64,000 bases of DNA from Shinella sp032095155 (lineage in GTDB: Bacteria; Pseudomonadota; Alphaproteobacteria; Rhizobiales; Rhizobiaceae), in NCBI RefSeq assembly GCF_049199905.1, contig NZ_JBLZPK010000008.1, positions 62,001 to 126,000 on the forward strand. The letters are read 5' to 3'. The stretch's first letter is position 1. Each line of letters starts with the position of its first letter. The translations under genes and the position numbers were made by a program. Shown one piece after another: positions 8,250-17,159 of this stretch. Under the pieces are notes generated by a model. It saw only the letters and a program-made list of their open reading frames with translations, was not told the DNA's origin and made no database searches.

Positions 8250-9368
8250 TTACTGGTTTTCGACGTAGGTGTACTTGCCGTCGTCACCCTTCTTCCAGGT
8301 GTACATGACGTAGTCCGGACGGGTGATGTCGCCCTTTTCGTCGAAGCCGAGTTCGCCGATAGCGGTCTTGAACGGACCCTTCGCCTTGATGGCTTCGGCA
8401 ACGGCCTGCGGATCTACGCCGCCGGCAGCCTTGGCGCCTTCAGCGATGACCTGAACGGCAGCATAGGAGTACAGCGTGTAGGCTTCCGGCTCGAAGCCCG
8501 ATGCACGGAACTTCTCGACGAGTTCCTTTGCAGCTTCGTTCTTGCGCGGATCCGGAGCGAAGGTCATCAGCGTGCCGTCGACGGCGTCGCCGGCGATCGA
8601 AGCCAGTTCGTTCGAAACGATGCCGTCACCCGACATGAAGGTTGCCTTCAGGCCCTGGTCGGCAGCCTGGCGTTCCATCAGGCCGAACTCTGTGTGCAGA
8701 CCACCCCAATAGACGACGGAAACGCCGGCTTCCTTCATCTTGGCGATGAGAGCGGAGAAGTCCTTGTCGCCGATGTTGACGCCTTCATAGATCACTTCCG
8801 TGATGCCGGCTTCGTTCATTGCCTTCTTGGTTTCGTCGGCAAGGCCCTGGCCATACGGGGTCTTGTCGTGAACGACGGCAACCTTGGCGTCCTTGAAGTT
8901 GGCAGCGATGAAGGAACCGGCTACGGCGCCCTGCTGGTCGTCACGGCCGCAGGTACGGAAGGTGTTCCACAGGCCACGTTCCGTGTAGGTCGGGTTGGTG
9001 GACGCCGGCGTGATCTGCAGGATGCCGTTTTCAGCGTAGATTTCCGATGCCGGAATGGAAACGCCGGAGTTGAAGTGACCGACGACGAACTTCACGCCGT
9101 CAGCGACGAACTTGTTGGCGACCGAAACGCCCTGCTTCGGGTCGGAAACGTCGTCGCCGAGCACGATCTTGATCTGCTCGCCGTTGATGCCGCCGGCTGC
9201 GTTGATGTCGGCAGCAGCCTGCTCGGCACCCTTCTGCAGCTGTGCGCCGAAGGCAGCGTTCGGGCCGGTGATCGGGCCACCGACGCCGATCAGGATGTCG
9301 GCCCAGGCGCTGCCGCTGAAAGCGACCATTGCAGCCAAAGCAACAGCCGACATGAGAGACTTCTTCAT
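8250..9368 (-). CDS. livK: Branched-chain amino acid/amide ABC transporter substrate-binding protein
   Basis: Predicted 372-aa periplasmic receptor of the HAAT transporter family. A signal peptide (MKKSLMSAVALAAMVAFSGSAWA) precedes a type I periplasmic fold opening with DILIGVGGPITGPNAAFGAQLQKG. The region TPASTNPTYTERGLWNTFRTCGRDDQQG and the YGQGLADETKK loop are typical of LivK/LivJ. It is the last gene of the minus-strand livH-livM-livG-livF-DUF6867-livK operon, 114 bp after the previous gene. That spacer contains a hairpin, which may let the binding protein be expressed at a different level from the membrane components. The exact ligand (Leu/Ile/Val, other amino acids or amides) is not readable. 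Confidence 0.92.
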   Translation of the reverse strand: MKKSLMSAVALAAMVAFSGSAWADILIGVGGPITGPNAAFGAQLQKGAEQAAADINAAGGINGEQIKIVLGDDVSDPKQGVSVANKFVADGVKFVVGHFNSGVSIPASEIYAENGILQITPASTNPTYTERGLWNTFRTCGRDDQQGAVAGSFIAANFKDAKVAVVHDKTPYGQGLADETKKAMNEAGITEVIYEGVNIGDKDFSALIAKMKEAGVSVVYWGGLHTEFGLMERQAADQGLKATFMSGDGIVSNELASIAGDAVDGTLMTFAPDPRKNEAAKELVEKFRASGFEPEAYTLYSYAAVQVIAEGAKAAGGVDPQAVAEAIKAKGPFKTAIGELGFDEKGDITRPDYVMYTWKKGDDGKYTYVENQ

Positions 9369-9447
9369 ATTATTACTCCCAAATTTGATTGCGGGTTCGT
9401 TTCAACCGGTCGCAACACCCGCATTCATTGCGCCGGTATCTTTGAGA

Positions 9448-9470
9448 CCGCGGCCGTGAACCGGTCGCGG
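9448..9470 (-). promoter_or_regulatory. Intercistronic hairpin before livK
   Basis: CCGCGGCCG pairs with CGGTCGCGG (9 bp including one G-U) around a TGAAC loop, in the spacer between the DUF6867 gene and livK. There is no T run, so it is more likely an mRNA-stability or processing element than a terminator. Inferred from sequence only. Confidence 0.4.
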
Positions 9471-9482
9471 CGTTCCCTCTGG

Positions 9483-9827
9483 TTACTTGGATTTCCAGGA
9501 AAAGGGCGAAGCCTTTTCATAGAGCCAGTAGTAGTTATTGGTCATTTGCCGCGTACGGTAATAGCGGTAGCCGAGCGTAGCAAACAACAAAAGCACGGCG
9601 GTGTCCACGACATAGTACTGCGGCGTGAGCATGGTGCCGTGGAACAGCGCGTGGTGCACGAAACGAATGGCTGCGCCCAGAAGAAGGACGTAGACGACCA
9701 GCGTTCCGTAGTTCTGCCAACCGTCCGCAACGCTCTTGCCCGTACGCCAAGCGGTCCAACCGCCCATGATGACGCTGACGAACAGGAACTGCCAGAAAGA
9801 CGGTTCTTCGTAGAGAATTCCTTGCAT
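9483..9827 (-). CDS. DUF6867-family small membrane protein of the liv operon
   Basis: Predicted 114-aa protein with about three hydrophobic helices (FLFVSVIMGGWTAW, LVVYVLLLGAAIRFV, VVDTAVLLLFATLGYRYY). The conserved-looking C-terminus is NNYYWLYEKASPFSWKSK. Such proteins sit between livF and livK in rhizobial operons. Function is unknown; co-location suggests a transporter accessory role. Confidence 0.75.
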   Translation of the reverse strand: MQGILYEEPSFWQFLFVSVIMGGWTAWRTGKSVADGWQNYGTLVVYVLLLGAAIRFVHHALFHGTMLTPQYYVVDTAVLLLFATLGYRYYRTRQMTNNYYWLYEKASPFSWKSK

Positions 9828-9850
9828 TTTTCTTCTCTCCCTACAGCGCC

Positions 9851-10576
9851 TTAGTGGCGTCCGCCTTCCAGATAGGCAGCACGCACTTCCGGATTGGCCA
9901 GAAGTTCCTTGCCCGAGCCGCTCATCGTCACCTGGCCGTTGACCATCACATAGGCCCGGTGGGAGAGTTTGAGTGCGGCAAAGGCGTTCTGCTCGACGAG
10001 GAACACGGTCAGGCCCTGTTCCTGGTTCAGGACCTGGATGGCGTCGAAGATCTGCTTGATGATCAGCGGCGCAAGACCGAGCGACGGCTCGTCGAGAAGC
10101 AGAAGCTTCGGACGCGCCATCAGCGCGCGGCCGATGGACAGCATCTGCTGCTCGCCACCCGAAAGCGTACCGCCGCGCTGCGACTGGCGCTCCTTGAGGC
10201 GCGGGAAGAGCGTGAAGATCTTTTCCACGTCCTCATTGAAATACTTCAGATTGTCGAGGCTCGCGCCCATCTGAAGGTTTTCATAGACCGTCATGCGCGG
10301 GAAGATGCGACGTCCTTCGGGGGACTGCGCGATGCGGCGACGGGCGATGAGATGCGTCGGCAAGCGGGTGATGTCCTCGCCGTCGAAGATGACGGAGCCG
10401 GTGCGAGCCTGCGGGCTGCCGCAGACCGTCATCATCAAGGTCGACTTGCCGGCGCCGTTGGCACCGATCAGCGAGACGATCTCGCCCTTCTTGACCTCGA
10501 CATTGACGCCGGCGAGCGCGCGGATGTTACCGTAATAGGTTTCCACGCCCTGAACGCTGAGAAGTGTATCGCTCAT
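9851..10576 (-). CDS. livF: Branched-chain amino acid ABC transporter ATP-binding protein LivF
   Basis: Predicted 241-aa ATPase of the LivF type. Motifs visible are Walker A GANGAGKST (about residues 37-45), ABC signature LSGGEQQML, Walker B LLLLDEPSLGL and the switch histidine region FLVEQNAFAAL. The LivF hallmark GRRIFPRMTVYENL is present. Its ATG overlaps the livG stop by one base, showing translational coupling. Confidence 0.95.
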   Translation of the reverse strand: MSDTLLSVQGVETYYGNIRALAGVNVEVKKGEIVSLIGANGAGKSTLMMTVCGSPQARTGSVIFDGEDITRLPTHLIARRRIAQSPEGRRIFPRMTVYENLQMGASLDNLKYFNEDVEKIFTLFPRLKERQSQRGGTLSGGEQQMLSIGRALMARPKLLLLDEPSLGLAPLIIKQIFDAIQVLNQEQGLTVFLVEQNAFAALKLSHRAYVMVNGQVTMSGSGKELLANPEVRAAYLEGGRH

Positions 10577-11481
10577 CAGTGCGCCCCTCCCTGCGAACCT
10601 TCGCTCTCCGCGATCACCTCGATTTCCTCGATCACCTCTTCGACCTCATCATCTTCAACACCGAGATAGGCCGCGATAACCTTCGGATCGTTCTTCACAT
10701 GGTCCGGCGTGCCGTCGGAGATCTTCTGCCCGTATTCAAGCACGACCACATGATCGGAGATTTCCATGACAACCGACATGTCATGCTCGATGAGCAGGAT
10801 CGACGTGCCGCTGTCGTTGCGGATCGAGCGGAGCAGGTCGTTGAGCGCCTGCGACTCACGCGGGTTGAGGCCGGCGGCCGGCTCGTCGAGGCACAGGAAC
10901 TCCGGGCCGGTACACATAGCGCGGGCGATTTCGAGACGCCGCTGCGCACCGTAGGGCAGATCGCCCGCCGGATCGTCGGCACGCTCGATGAGGTTGGCCT
11001 TCTCCAGCCAGTACTTGGCGATATCGATCGATTCGGCCGCCGCCTTCTTATAGGCGGGCATGCCGAGCAGGCCGAGGATCGTGTAGCCGGAGGCCTTCAT
11101 CAGCGCATTGTGCTGGGCGACGAGCAGGTTTTCCAGAACCGTCAGACCCGAGAAGAGCCGGATATTCTGGAAGGTGCGCGCCACCTTCGCATCGCGGTTG
11201 ACCTCGAAGTCGGTCATGCGTTCCAGCAGGAACTCCTTGCCGGCCTTCTGGCGCATGGTGATCATGCCCATGGTCGGCTTGTAGAAGCCGGTCACGCAGT
11301 TGAACACCGTGGTCTTGCCGGCACCGTTCGGGCCGATCAGCGCGGTGATATCGCCGCGATAGGCTTCGAAGGAGAGGTCGTTGATGGCCATGAGGCCACC
11401 AAAGCGCATCGAGAGATGCTCGACTTTCAGGATGGGATCTTTCGTCATCGTATTCGTCGCTATCTTCGTCTCGGGCGCCAT
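10576..11481 (-). CDS. livG: Branched-chain amino acid ABC transporter ATP-binding protein LivG
   Basis: Predicted 301-aa ATPase partner of LivF. Walker A is GPNGAGKTT, the LivG-specific FNCVTGFYKP and ARTFQNIRLFSGLTVLENL segments are present, and the signature region reads LPYGAQRRLEIARAM followed by LCLDEPAAGLNP. The C-terminus has a Glu/Val-rich tail (VEDDEVEEVIEEIEVIAESE) beyond the usual LivG end. Its start overlaps the livM stop. Confidence 0.95.
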   Translation of the reverse strand: MAPETKIATNTMTKDPILKVEHLSMRFGGLMAINDLSFEAYRGDITALIGPNGAGKTTVFNCVTGFYKPTMGMITMRQKAGKEFLLERMTDFEVNRDAKVARTFQNIRLFSGLTVLENLLVAQHNALMKASGYTILGLLGMPAYKKAAAESIDIAKYWLEKANLIERADDPAGDLPYGAQRRLEIARAMCTGPEFLCLDEPAAGLNPRESQALNDLLRSIRNDSGTSILLIEHDMSVVMEISDHVVVLEYGQKISDGTPDHVKNDPKVIAAYLGVEDDEVEEVIEEIEVIAESEGSQGGAH

Positions 11482-12863
11482 CAGCCGTGCCCTTCCTTGG
11501 TGAAGCTGCCGGAGACGGACTTGCGTTCCCGCAGGAAGGCGGTCGGTTCACGGCTTCCGACGAAGCCACGAGGCTTCCAGACCATGACGACGACCATCGC
11601 TAGACCGAAGATCAGCATGCGGTAGAGCTCGGGCGTGAAGTCCGGCCCGAAGACCGCCTTCAGGAAGGTCATCTCGCGCAGCAGTTCCGTGCCGCCGACC
11701 ATGACCACCGCCGCGACGGCGATACCGACGAGCGAGCCCATGCCGCCGAGAACCACGATGGCGAGGATGATCGCCGATTCCAGGAAGACGAAGCTTTCCG
11801 GCGAGACGAAGCCCTGGCGCACGGCGAAGAAGGAGCCGGCGAAGCCGCCGAACATAGCGCCGATGGAAAAGGCCGTCAGCTTGGTGGTCACCGTGTTGAT
11901 GCCGAGCGAGCGGCAGGCGATTTCGTCTTCACGCAGCGCTTCCCAGGCGCGGCCGATCGGCATGCGGCGCAGGCGGATCGTCACATAGGCGGTGAGCAGG
12001 GCCAGCGCCAGGATGAGATAGAAGAGGAAGATCTTGTAGTATGCCGACGACATCGGCAGGCCGAAGGCCTTGGCGAAGTTGTTCGGCGCACTGACATCGA
12101 AGGACCAGATGCCGAAGATCGAAGCCTTCGGAATGCCCGAGACGCCGAAAGTACCCTTGGTCACTTCCGTCCAGTTGATCAGCACGAGGCGGATGATTTC
12201 CCCGAAGGCCAGCGTCACGATGGCGAGGTAGTCGCCCTTCAGACGCAGCACGGGGAAGCCAAGGATCATGCCCCAGAAGGCGGCCAGAATGCCGGCGAGC
12301 GGCAAAAGCACCCAGAAGGAGAAGCCGAACTGCTGCGACAGAAGCGCATAGGAATAGGCGCCGACCGCGTAGAAGGCGACGTAGCCGAGATCGAGCAGGC
12401 CGGCGAGGCCGACGACGATGTTCAGACCCCAGGCCAGCATCACGTAGATGAGGATCTGGATGCCGAAATTGTCGACCCATTTCAGCGAGCCCTGCACGCC
12501 GAACAGCATGACCATCAGCGGCGGATAGATCAGCAGCGCGGCGATCGCGATCTTGCTGAAATTGCGCTTGAAGAAACTTTCTTCCGTATCCACCTTCGAC
12601 GCCGCAGCCTTGCGGGCCGCCATCGAGGGTTGGAAATAGGCGACGGTCAGGAAGCGGCCGACGGCAGCGATGATCACGAAGATCGCCAGCAGACCCCAGC
12701 GCTGGTTCAGCACGAGTTCGTTGCGGATGTTCTGCGTGGTCTCGAGACCGACGAAGAGGACGAAGAGGCCGAGCGCGATGATGCCGGCAAAAATGCCCTC
12801 GCGCAGAGCCCGCGCCGTCAGATTACCGCCGGCGCTCTCATTGGTGTTCGAAATGTTGGACAT
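11481..12863 (-). CDS. livM: Branched-chain amino acid ABC transporter permease LivM
   Basis: Predicted 460-aa inner-membrane permease. The ATG at 12863 (MSNISNTN), two bases after the livH stop codon, is chosen over an in-frame upstream ATG that would lie inside livH. Residues 1-110 form a rhizobial-type N-terminal extension with two or three helices. The LivM core follows with NIVVGLAGLLDLGYVAFYAVGAYSYALL and the ATP-binding-protein contact region GRAWEALREDEIACRSLGIN. It forms the channel with LivH. Confidence 0.93.
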   Translation of the reverse strand: MSNISNTNESAGGNLTARALREGIFAGIIALGLFVLFVGLETTQNIRNELVLNQRWGLLAIFVIIAAVGRFLTVAYFQPSMAARKAAASKVDTEESFFKRNFSKIAIAALLIYPPLMVMLFGVQGSLKWVDNFGIQILIYVMLAWGLNIVVGLAGLLDLGYVAFYAVGAYSYALLSQQFGFSFWVLLPLAGILAAFWGMILGFPVLRLKGDYLAIVTLAFGEIIRLVLINWTEVTKGTFGVSGIPKASIFGIWSFDVSAPNNFAKAFGLPMSSAYYKIFLFYLILALALLTAYVTIRLRRMPIGRAWEALREDEIACRSLGINTVTTKLTAFSIGAMFGGFAGSFFAVRQGFVSPESFVFLESAIILAIVVLGGMGSLVGIAVAAVVMVGGTELLREMTFLKAVFGPDFTPELYRMLIFGLAMVVVMVWKPRGFVGSREPTAFLRERKSVSGSFTKEGHG

Positions 12864-12865
12864 GA

Positions 12866-13768
12866 TCAAACCTTCTCGACTTCCGGTCGTCCGAGAATAC
12901 CGGACGGCTTGAAGATCAGGACGATGGCGAGGATGGAGAACGTCGCGACGTCCTTGTAGTCGATGGTGAAGTAGGCGGACCACAGGCTCTCGATGAGACC
13001 GATGAGCAGGCCGCCGAGAACAGCACCCGGAAGCGAGCCGATGCCGCCCAGAACCGCGGCCGTGAAGGCCTTGACGCCCGGAATGAAGCCGTCGGTGAAG
13101 ACGGTCACGCCGTAATACATCAGGTACATGGTGCCGGCGACAGCCGCGAGCGACGCCCCCATGATGAAGGTCACGGAGATCGTGCGGTCGACGTCGATAC
13201 CGAGCAGCGCCGCCATCTTGCGGTCCTGTTCGGTCGCACGTTGCGCTCTACCAAGCGAGGTCTTGTTGACGATGTACCAGAAGGTCGCCAGGAGAACGAC
13301 CGTCAGCACCATGATGATCAACTGCTTGAGCGAGATCGCGATGCCGAAGACGTTATAGACCGACGACACCATCGGCGGGATCGGCTTGTTGCGCGGACCC
13401 TGCGTCACCTGGATGAAGTTCGACAGCGCAATCGACATGCCGATTGCGGTGATCAGCGGCGCAAGCCGGAAGGATCCGCGCAGCGGCCGGTAGGCCACCT
13501 TCTCGATCGTCCAGTTCCACAGCGATGCCGTGAGCATCGCCGCAGCGATCATGACCAGAAGCAGCAGCACGACCGGGAGGCCGGCGAACACGCTGGTCAA
13601 AAGAAGGAAGGTGATGAGAGCGGCAAATCCGCCCAGCATGAAGATATCGCCGTGGGCGAAATTGATCATGCCGATGATGCCGTAAACCATGGTGTAGCCG
13701 ATGGCTATCAAACCATAAATAGATCCAAGCGTCAGCCCGTTGACGAGCTGCTGGATGAAATACTCCAT
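12866..13768 (-). CDS. livH: Branched-chain amino acid ABC transporter permease LivH
   Basis: Predicted 300-aa permease, first gene of the operon. The ATG at 13768 (MEYFIQQ) has an excellent GGGGGA ribosome site 7 nt upstream; longer in-frame starts lack one. Diagnostic LivH segments are LVNGLTLGSIYGLIAIGYTMVYGIIGMINFAHGDIFMLGGF near the N-terminus, the cytoplasmic loop GRAQRATEQDRKMAALLGID, and GIGSLPGAVLGGLLIGLIES. Confidence 0.94.
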   Translation of the reverse strand: MEYFIQQLVNGLTLGSIYGLIAIGYTMVYGIIGMINFAHGDIFMLGGFAALITFLLLTSVFAGLPVVLLLLVMIAAAMLTASLWNWTIEKVAYRPLRGSFRLAPLITAIGMSIALSNFIQVTQGPRNKPIPPMVSSVYNVFGIAISLKQLIIMVLTVVLLATFWYIVNKTSLGRAQRATEQDRKMAALLGIDVDRTISVTFIMGASLAAVAGTMYLMYYGVTVFTDGFIPGVKAFTAAVLGGIGSLPGAVLGGLLIGLIESLWSAYFTIDYKDVATFSILAIVLIFKPSGILGRPEVEKV

Positions 13769-13782
13769 ATATAATCCCCCGG

Positions 13783-13806
13783 ATGCGGTTCCTGAGGGCC
13801 GCATCT
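13783..13806 (-). promoter_or_regulatory. Leader hairpin next to the livH ribosome-binding site
   Basis: GATGCGG and CCGCATC form a 7-bp stem with a 10-nt loop. It ends only a few bases upstream of the GGGGGA ribosome site of livH, so it could affect translation initiation or mRNA stability. No known riboswitch class is recognised. Confidence 0.35.
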
Positions 13807-13916
13807 CTTGTTCTTGACGCTCATTTTTGAGCTTGTTTAGACAGGGGGATTCCATACCGCTTTCGATACAAAAGGGAAGCCCAAAAAGCCCCGATCGACA
13901 ATTTCTTTAGTAAGAA

Positions 13917-13939
13917 GCGTTAAATGACGTAATTAACGC
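13917..13939. promoter_or_regulatory. Inverted repeat GCGTTAA-N9-TTAACGC upstream of livH
   Basis: Two perfect 7-bp arms are separated by 9 bp, about 150 bp upstream of livH, in an AT-rich stretch where a promoter would be expected. The 16-bp arm-to-arm period fits a dimeric helix-turn-helix operator. Which protein binds is unknown. Confidence 0.4.
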
Positions 13940-14007
13940 CACGGAAACCAAAAAATCGGCAGGAAAATCGGTGGCTTTGCGCAAAATGATGCACAAAGAG
14001 CGGAAAT

Positions 14008-14034
14008 GGCGATGTCCCGATTTGGGACATCGCC
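14008..14034 (-). terminator. Terminator hairpin after the dimethylglycine dehydrogenase gene
   Basis: GGCGATGTCCC and GGGACATCGCC form a perfect 11-bp stem with a GATTT loop, 20 bp beyond the stop codon of the minus-strand gene. The following T stretch on the minus strand (atttcc) is short. Confidence 0.65.
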
Positions 14035-14053
14035 GCCTTACGTTAGGGGACGA

Positions 14054-16443
14054 TCAGCCTCGCATTTTCGCACCAGAGGGATCGAACAACGGTTCGGCCT
14101 GGAGANNNNNNNNNNNNNNNNNNNNNNNNNNNNNNNNNNNNNNNNNNNNNNNNNNNNNNNNNNNNNNNNNNNNNNNNNNNNNNNNNNNNNNNNNNNNNNN
14201 NNNNNNNNNNNNNNNNNNNNNNNNNNNNCGTCGCCGATCACGTCGGCGTCCTTCGCCTCGAGGATGAAGGTGCGCAGGCGCAGCTCCCCGCCCGTCTCGC
14301 GCTCGGCCTTGGCCGCGTCCTTGCCAATGAAATCGGCGTCCTTGCGCAGCGCAACGAAACGCTCCAGCCCAGCCTCGACCGGGCCATAGAGCGGGCGATA
14401 TTCGCGCGACCAGCTACCATAGGATTTTTCGAGGCGCAGTGCGTTCAAGGCACGAAGCCCGAAGAGGCGGATGCCGAATTCGGCACCGGCTTCGAGGATG
14501 AGATCGTAGAGGTAGCGCTGGTATTGCGGCTTCATCCAGATTTCATAGCCGAGATCGCCGGTATAGCTGACGCGCCCGACAACGGCCGGCGCCATGCAGA
14601 GATCCATGCGCCGCACGTCCATAAAGGCGAAAGCTGACATCGACAGATCCTGATGCGTCAGCTTTTGCAGTACGTCACGCGCCTTCGGACCGGCAATGGC
14701 GAGGCCGACGAGCGACAGGTTCAACGCCTCGAGCGTCACCGAGCCATCGTCCGGCAGATGGCTCTCGAACCAGCGCATGTGATAGTCTTCCGCGATGCCG
14801 GAGCCTATGAGCAGGAAATCGCCCTCGCCGAGCTTGGCCAGCGTGAAGTCGCCGATCAGCTTGCCGTCATCCTTCAGCATGGGCGCGAGCGTCATGCGGC
14901 CGGTCGCCGGAATGCGGCAGGTCAGCAGCCGGTCGAGCCAGGCTTCCGCCCCCCTGCCCTTCACCGCATACTTCGCAAAGCCCGACGTCTCCATCAGGCC
15001 GACGCTTTCGCGCACCGCCCTGGCCTCCGCGCCGACCGTGTCGAAATCGGTCGAGCGGCGCCAGGAGAACTGATCCTCTACGCCTTCGGGCGCGAACCAC
15101 AGCGGCGCCTCCAGACCATAGGAGGCGCCGAAGACGGCGCCGGCTTCCTTGAGCTTGTCATAGATCGGCGTGGTCAGCAGCGGGCGTCCGCCCGGCAGCT
15201 CCTCATTCGGATAGCGGATGGAGAAGCGGCGGGAATAGTTTTCGCGCACCTTGGCATTGGTGTAGCCGAGCGTCGCGAAGTCGCCGTAGCGCGAAACATC
15301 CATGGCGAAGACGTCGAAACCGGGATCGCCATGGATCATCCAGTTGGCGAGCGCCAGCCCGACGCCGCCGCCCTGGCTGAAGCCGGCCATGACCGCGCAG
15401 GCCGACCAGAAATTCGTCATGCCGCGCACCGGGCCGACGAGCGGGTTCCCATCCGGCGAGAAGGTGAAGGGGCCGTTGATGACCTTCTTGATGCCTGCCT
15501 TGTTGAAAGCCGGGAAGTGACGGAAACCGACTTCCAGCTCCGGCGTGATGCGCTCAATGTCTTCTGCGAGCAGTTCGTGGCCGAAATCCCAGGGCGTGTT
15601 GAGCGGCGACCAGGGGCGGCAGGCCTTTTCATAGGTGCCCATCAGCATGCCGTTGCGCTCCTGGCGGAGATAGATTTCCCCGTCGAAATCGACGCAGTGC
15701 ATCAGCTCCTTGCCGCGCGTCTGGTTGAACTCGATCACCTCGGGCATGTCCTCGGTGATGAGATACATGTGCTCCATGGCCAGCACCGGCAGCTCGAGCC
15801 CCACCATGCGGCCGACCTCGCGCGCCCAGAGGCCGCCGCAGTTGACCACGTGCTCAGCGATGATCTCACCCTTGTTGGTGATGACGCGCCAGCTGCCGTC
15901 CTCGCGCTGCACGAGGTCCTCTACCTTGGTGTGCAGATAGATGTCGGCACCGTTCTTCTTGGCCGATTTCGCATAGGCATGGGTCGTGCCGTAGGGATCG
16001 AGATGACCTTCCACCGGATCGAACACCGCACCGACGAACTGGTCGGGATCGAGCAGCGGCATCAGGTCATGCGCTTCATTCGGCGTCAGCAGATGCGCGT
16101 CGAGCCCCATGTAGCGGCCCTTGGCGAGGATCGACTTCATCCAGTCGAAGCGGTCCTTGGTCGAGGCGAGCATCATGCCCGAGGTCATGTGCAGGCCGAT
16201 GTCCTGGCCGGAATAATCCTGGATCTCCTTGTAGAGCTCCACCGTATATTTCTGCAGCTTGGCAACGTTGGGATCGCCGTTGATCGTGTGCATGCCGCCG
16301 GCGGCATGCCAGGTCGAGCCGGAGGTCAGTTCCGAGCGTTCGACGAGCACAACATCGGTCCAGCCGAATTTGGTGAGGTGATACAGGACGGAACAGCCGA
16401 CGACGCCGCCCCCGATGACGACGACCCTTGCATGGCTCTTCAT
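14054..16443 (-). CDS. Dimethylglycine dehydrogenase-like FAD oxidoreductase with GcvT domain
   Basis: Predicted about 800-aa flavoenzyme that oxidatively demethylates an N-methylglycine, probably dimethylglycine, passing one-carbon units to tetrahydrofolate. The N-terminal dinucleotide fold shows VVVIGGGVVGCSVLYHL (residues 7-23). His46 in SGSTWHAAGG sits where these enzymes attach FAD covalently. The C-terminal half is an aminomethyltransferase (GcvT)-type domain (ALNLSLVGLAIAGPKARDVL, YTGDLGYEIW). The ATG at 16443 has GGAG 7 nt upstream. A run of N (14106-14228) interrupts the last 60 or so codons. The true C-terminus LQAEPLFDPSGAKMRG after the gap is in a different frame from the body, so the gap length is wrong or there is a frameshift. 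It lies downstream of soxBDAG. Confidence 0.88.
14106..14228. other. Assembly gap (123 N) inside the dehydrogenase gene
   Basis: Although 123 is a multiple of three, the reading frame before the gap and the recognisable C-terminal peptide after it are one base out of register. The number of N is therefore nominal. Confidence 0.9.
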
Positions 16444-16594
16444 GAAAAACTCCGGCTTGGCGGGTTGAAGGGAACTTCGTGCTGCAGACGAAGCGCAGCC
16501 TATTTTGTCCCCCGGAGGCCTCACAAGCCCGTGGTGCGAAACCTCATGTCGCTTTGTCGATTTTGAATGTCGGGCAGCGGCGCGCGGACCGTCG

Positions 16595-17149
16595 TCAGCG
16601 CGTCGCGAAATCCACCGACAGGTCGTGGCTGCGCGCCATCACCTTGAGATCATCGACCAGCGCCTCGGCGAAGCTGCGCATCACCACGAGGTCGAAACGC
16701 TCCTCGCCGATGTGGGCGAGGTTGACCGAGAGGTGGCTGCAGAGCACATTCGCCGCACGCCCGACCGGGAAGGCATCGGCATGCAGATCGACCGCAATGC
16801 CGTTTGCCAGAATGCGGGCGGCATCCGGACCCGATAGCGTCAGCACGACCCGGCCATGGCTCTGATCGACGACGAATGCGAAATCGCCGAGCCGGACGGA
16901 AAGCTCCGCGGCAAGCGTTTCCGGCGCATGCACCTCCGACAGGACGAGCCATTCACCGGGGCCGGAGAACCGCGCCTCGAACTCGCCGTTCGACACGAGA
17001 ATGCCGGCCGCCTCGGCCGTCTGGCCGGGGACGGCAAGCACCATGGCAACGGCCGTCGTGCGATGCACGGAAAGGTGATTCGCACGCCGCTCGGCAATCG
17101 CACCGATCGTCCCGTCCAGCGCATGCACCGCCTGATATTCGTAAGCCAT
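16595..17149 (-). CDS. soxG: Sarcosine oxidase gamma subunit
   Basis: Predicted 184-aa small subunit of heterotetrameric sarcosine oxidase. It has a weak GcvT-like fold with the family pattern LSGPDAARILANGIAVDLHADAFPVGRAANVLCSHLSVNLAHIGEERFDLVVMRSFAEAL. It follows soxA by 10 bp on the minus strand, the usual order soxB-soxD-soxA-soxG. Confidence 0.9.
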   Translation of the reverse strand: MAYEYQAVHALDGTIGAIAERRANHLSVHRTTAVAMVLAVPGQTAEAAGILVSNGEFEARFSGPGEWLVLSEVHAPETLAAELSVRLGDFAFVVDQSHGRVVLTLSGPDAARILANGIAVDLHADAFPVGRAANVLCSHLSVNLAHIGEERFDLVVMRSFAEALVDDLKVMARSHDLSVDFATR

Positions 17150-17159
17150 CGCCTCTACC

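Noticed and set aside
14653..16566. 637-codon plus-strand frame opposite the dimethylglycine dehydrogenase gene
   Set aside because: Shadow frame without start signals; the opposite strand has a complete FAD/GcvT enzyme.
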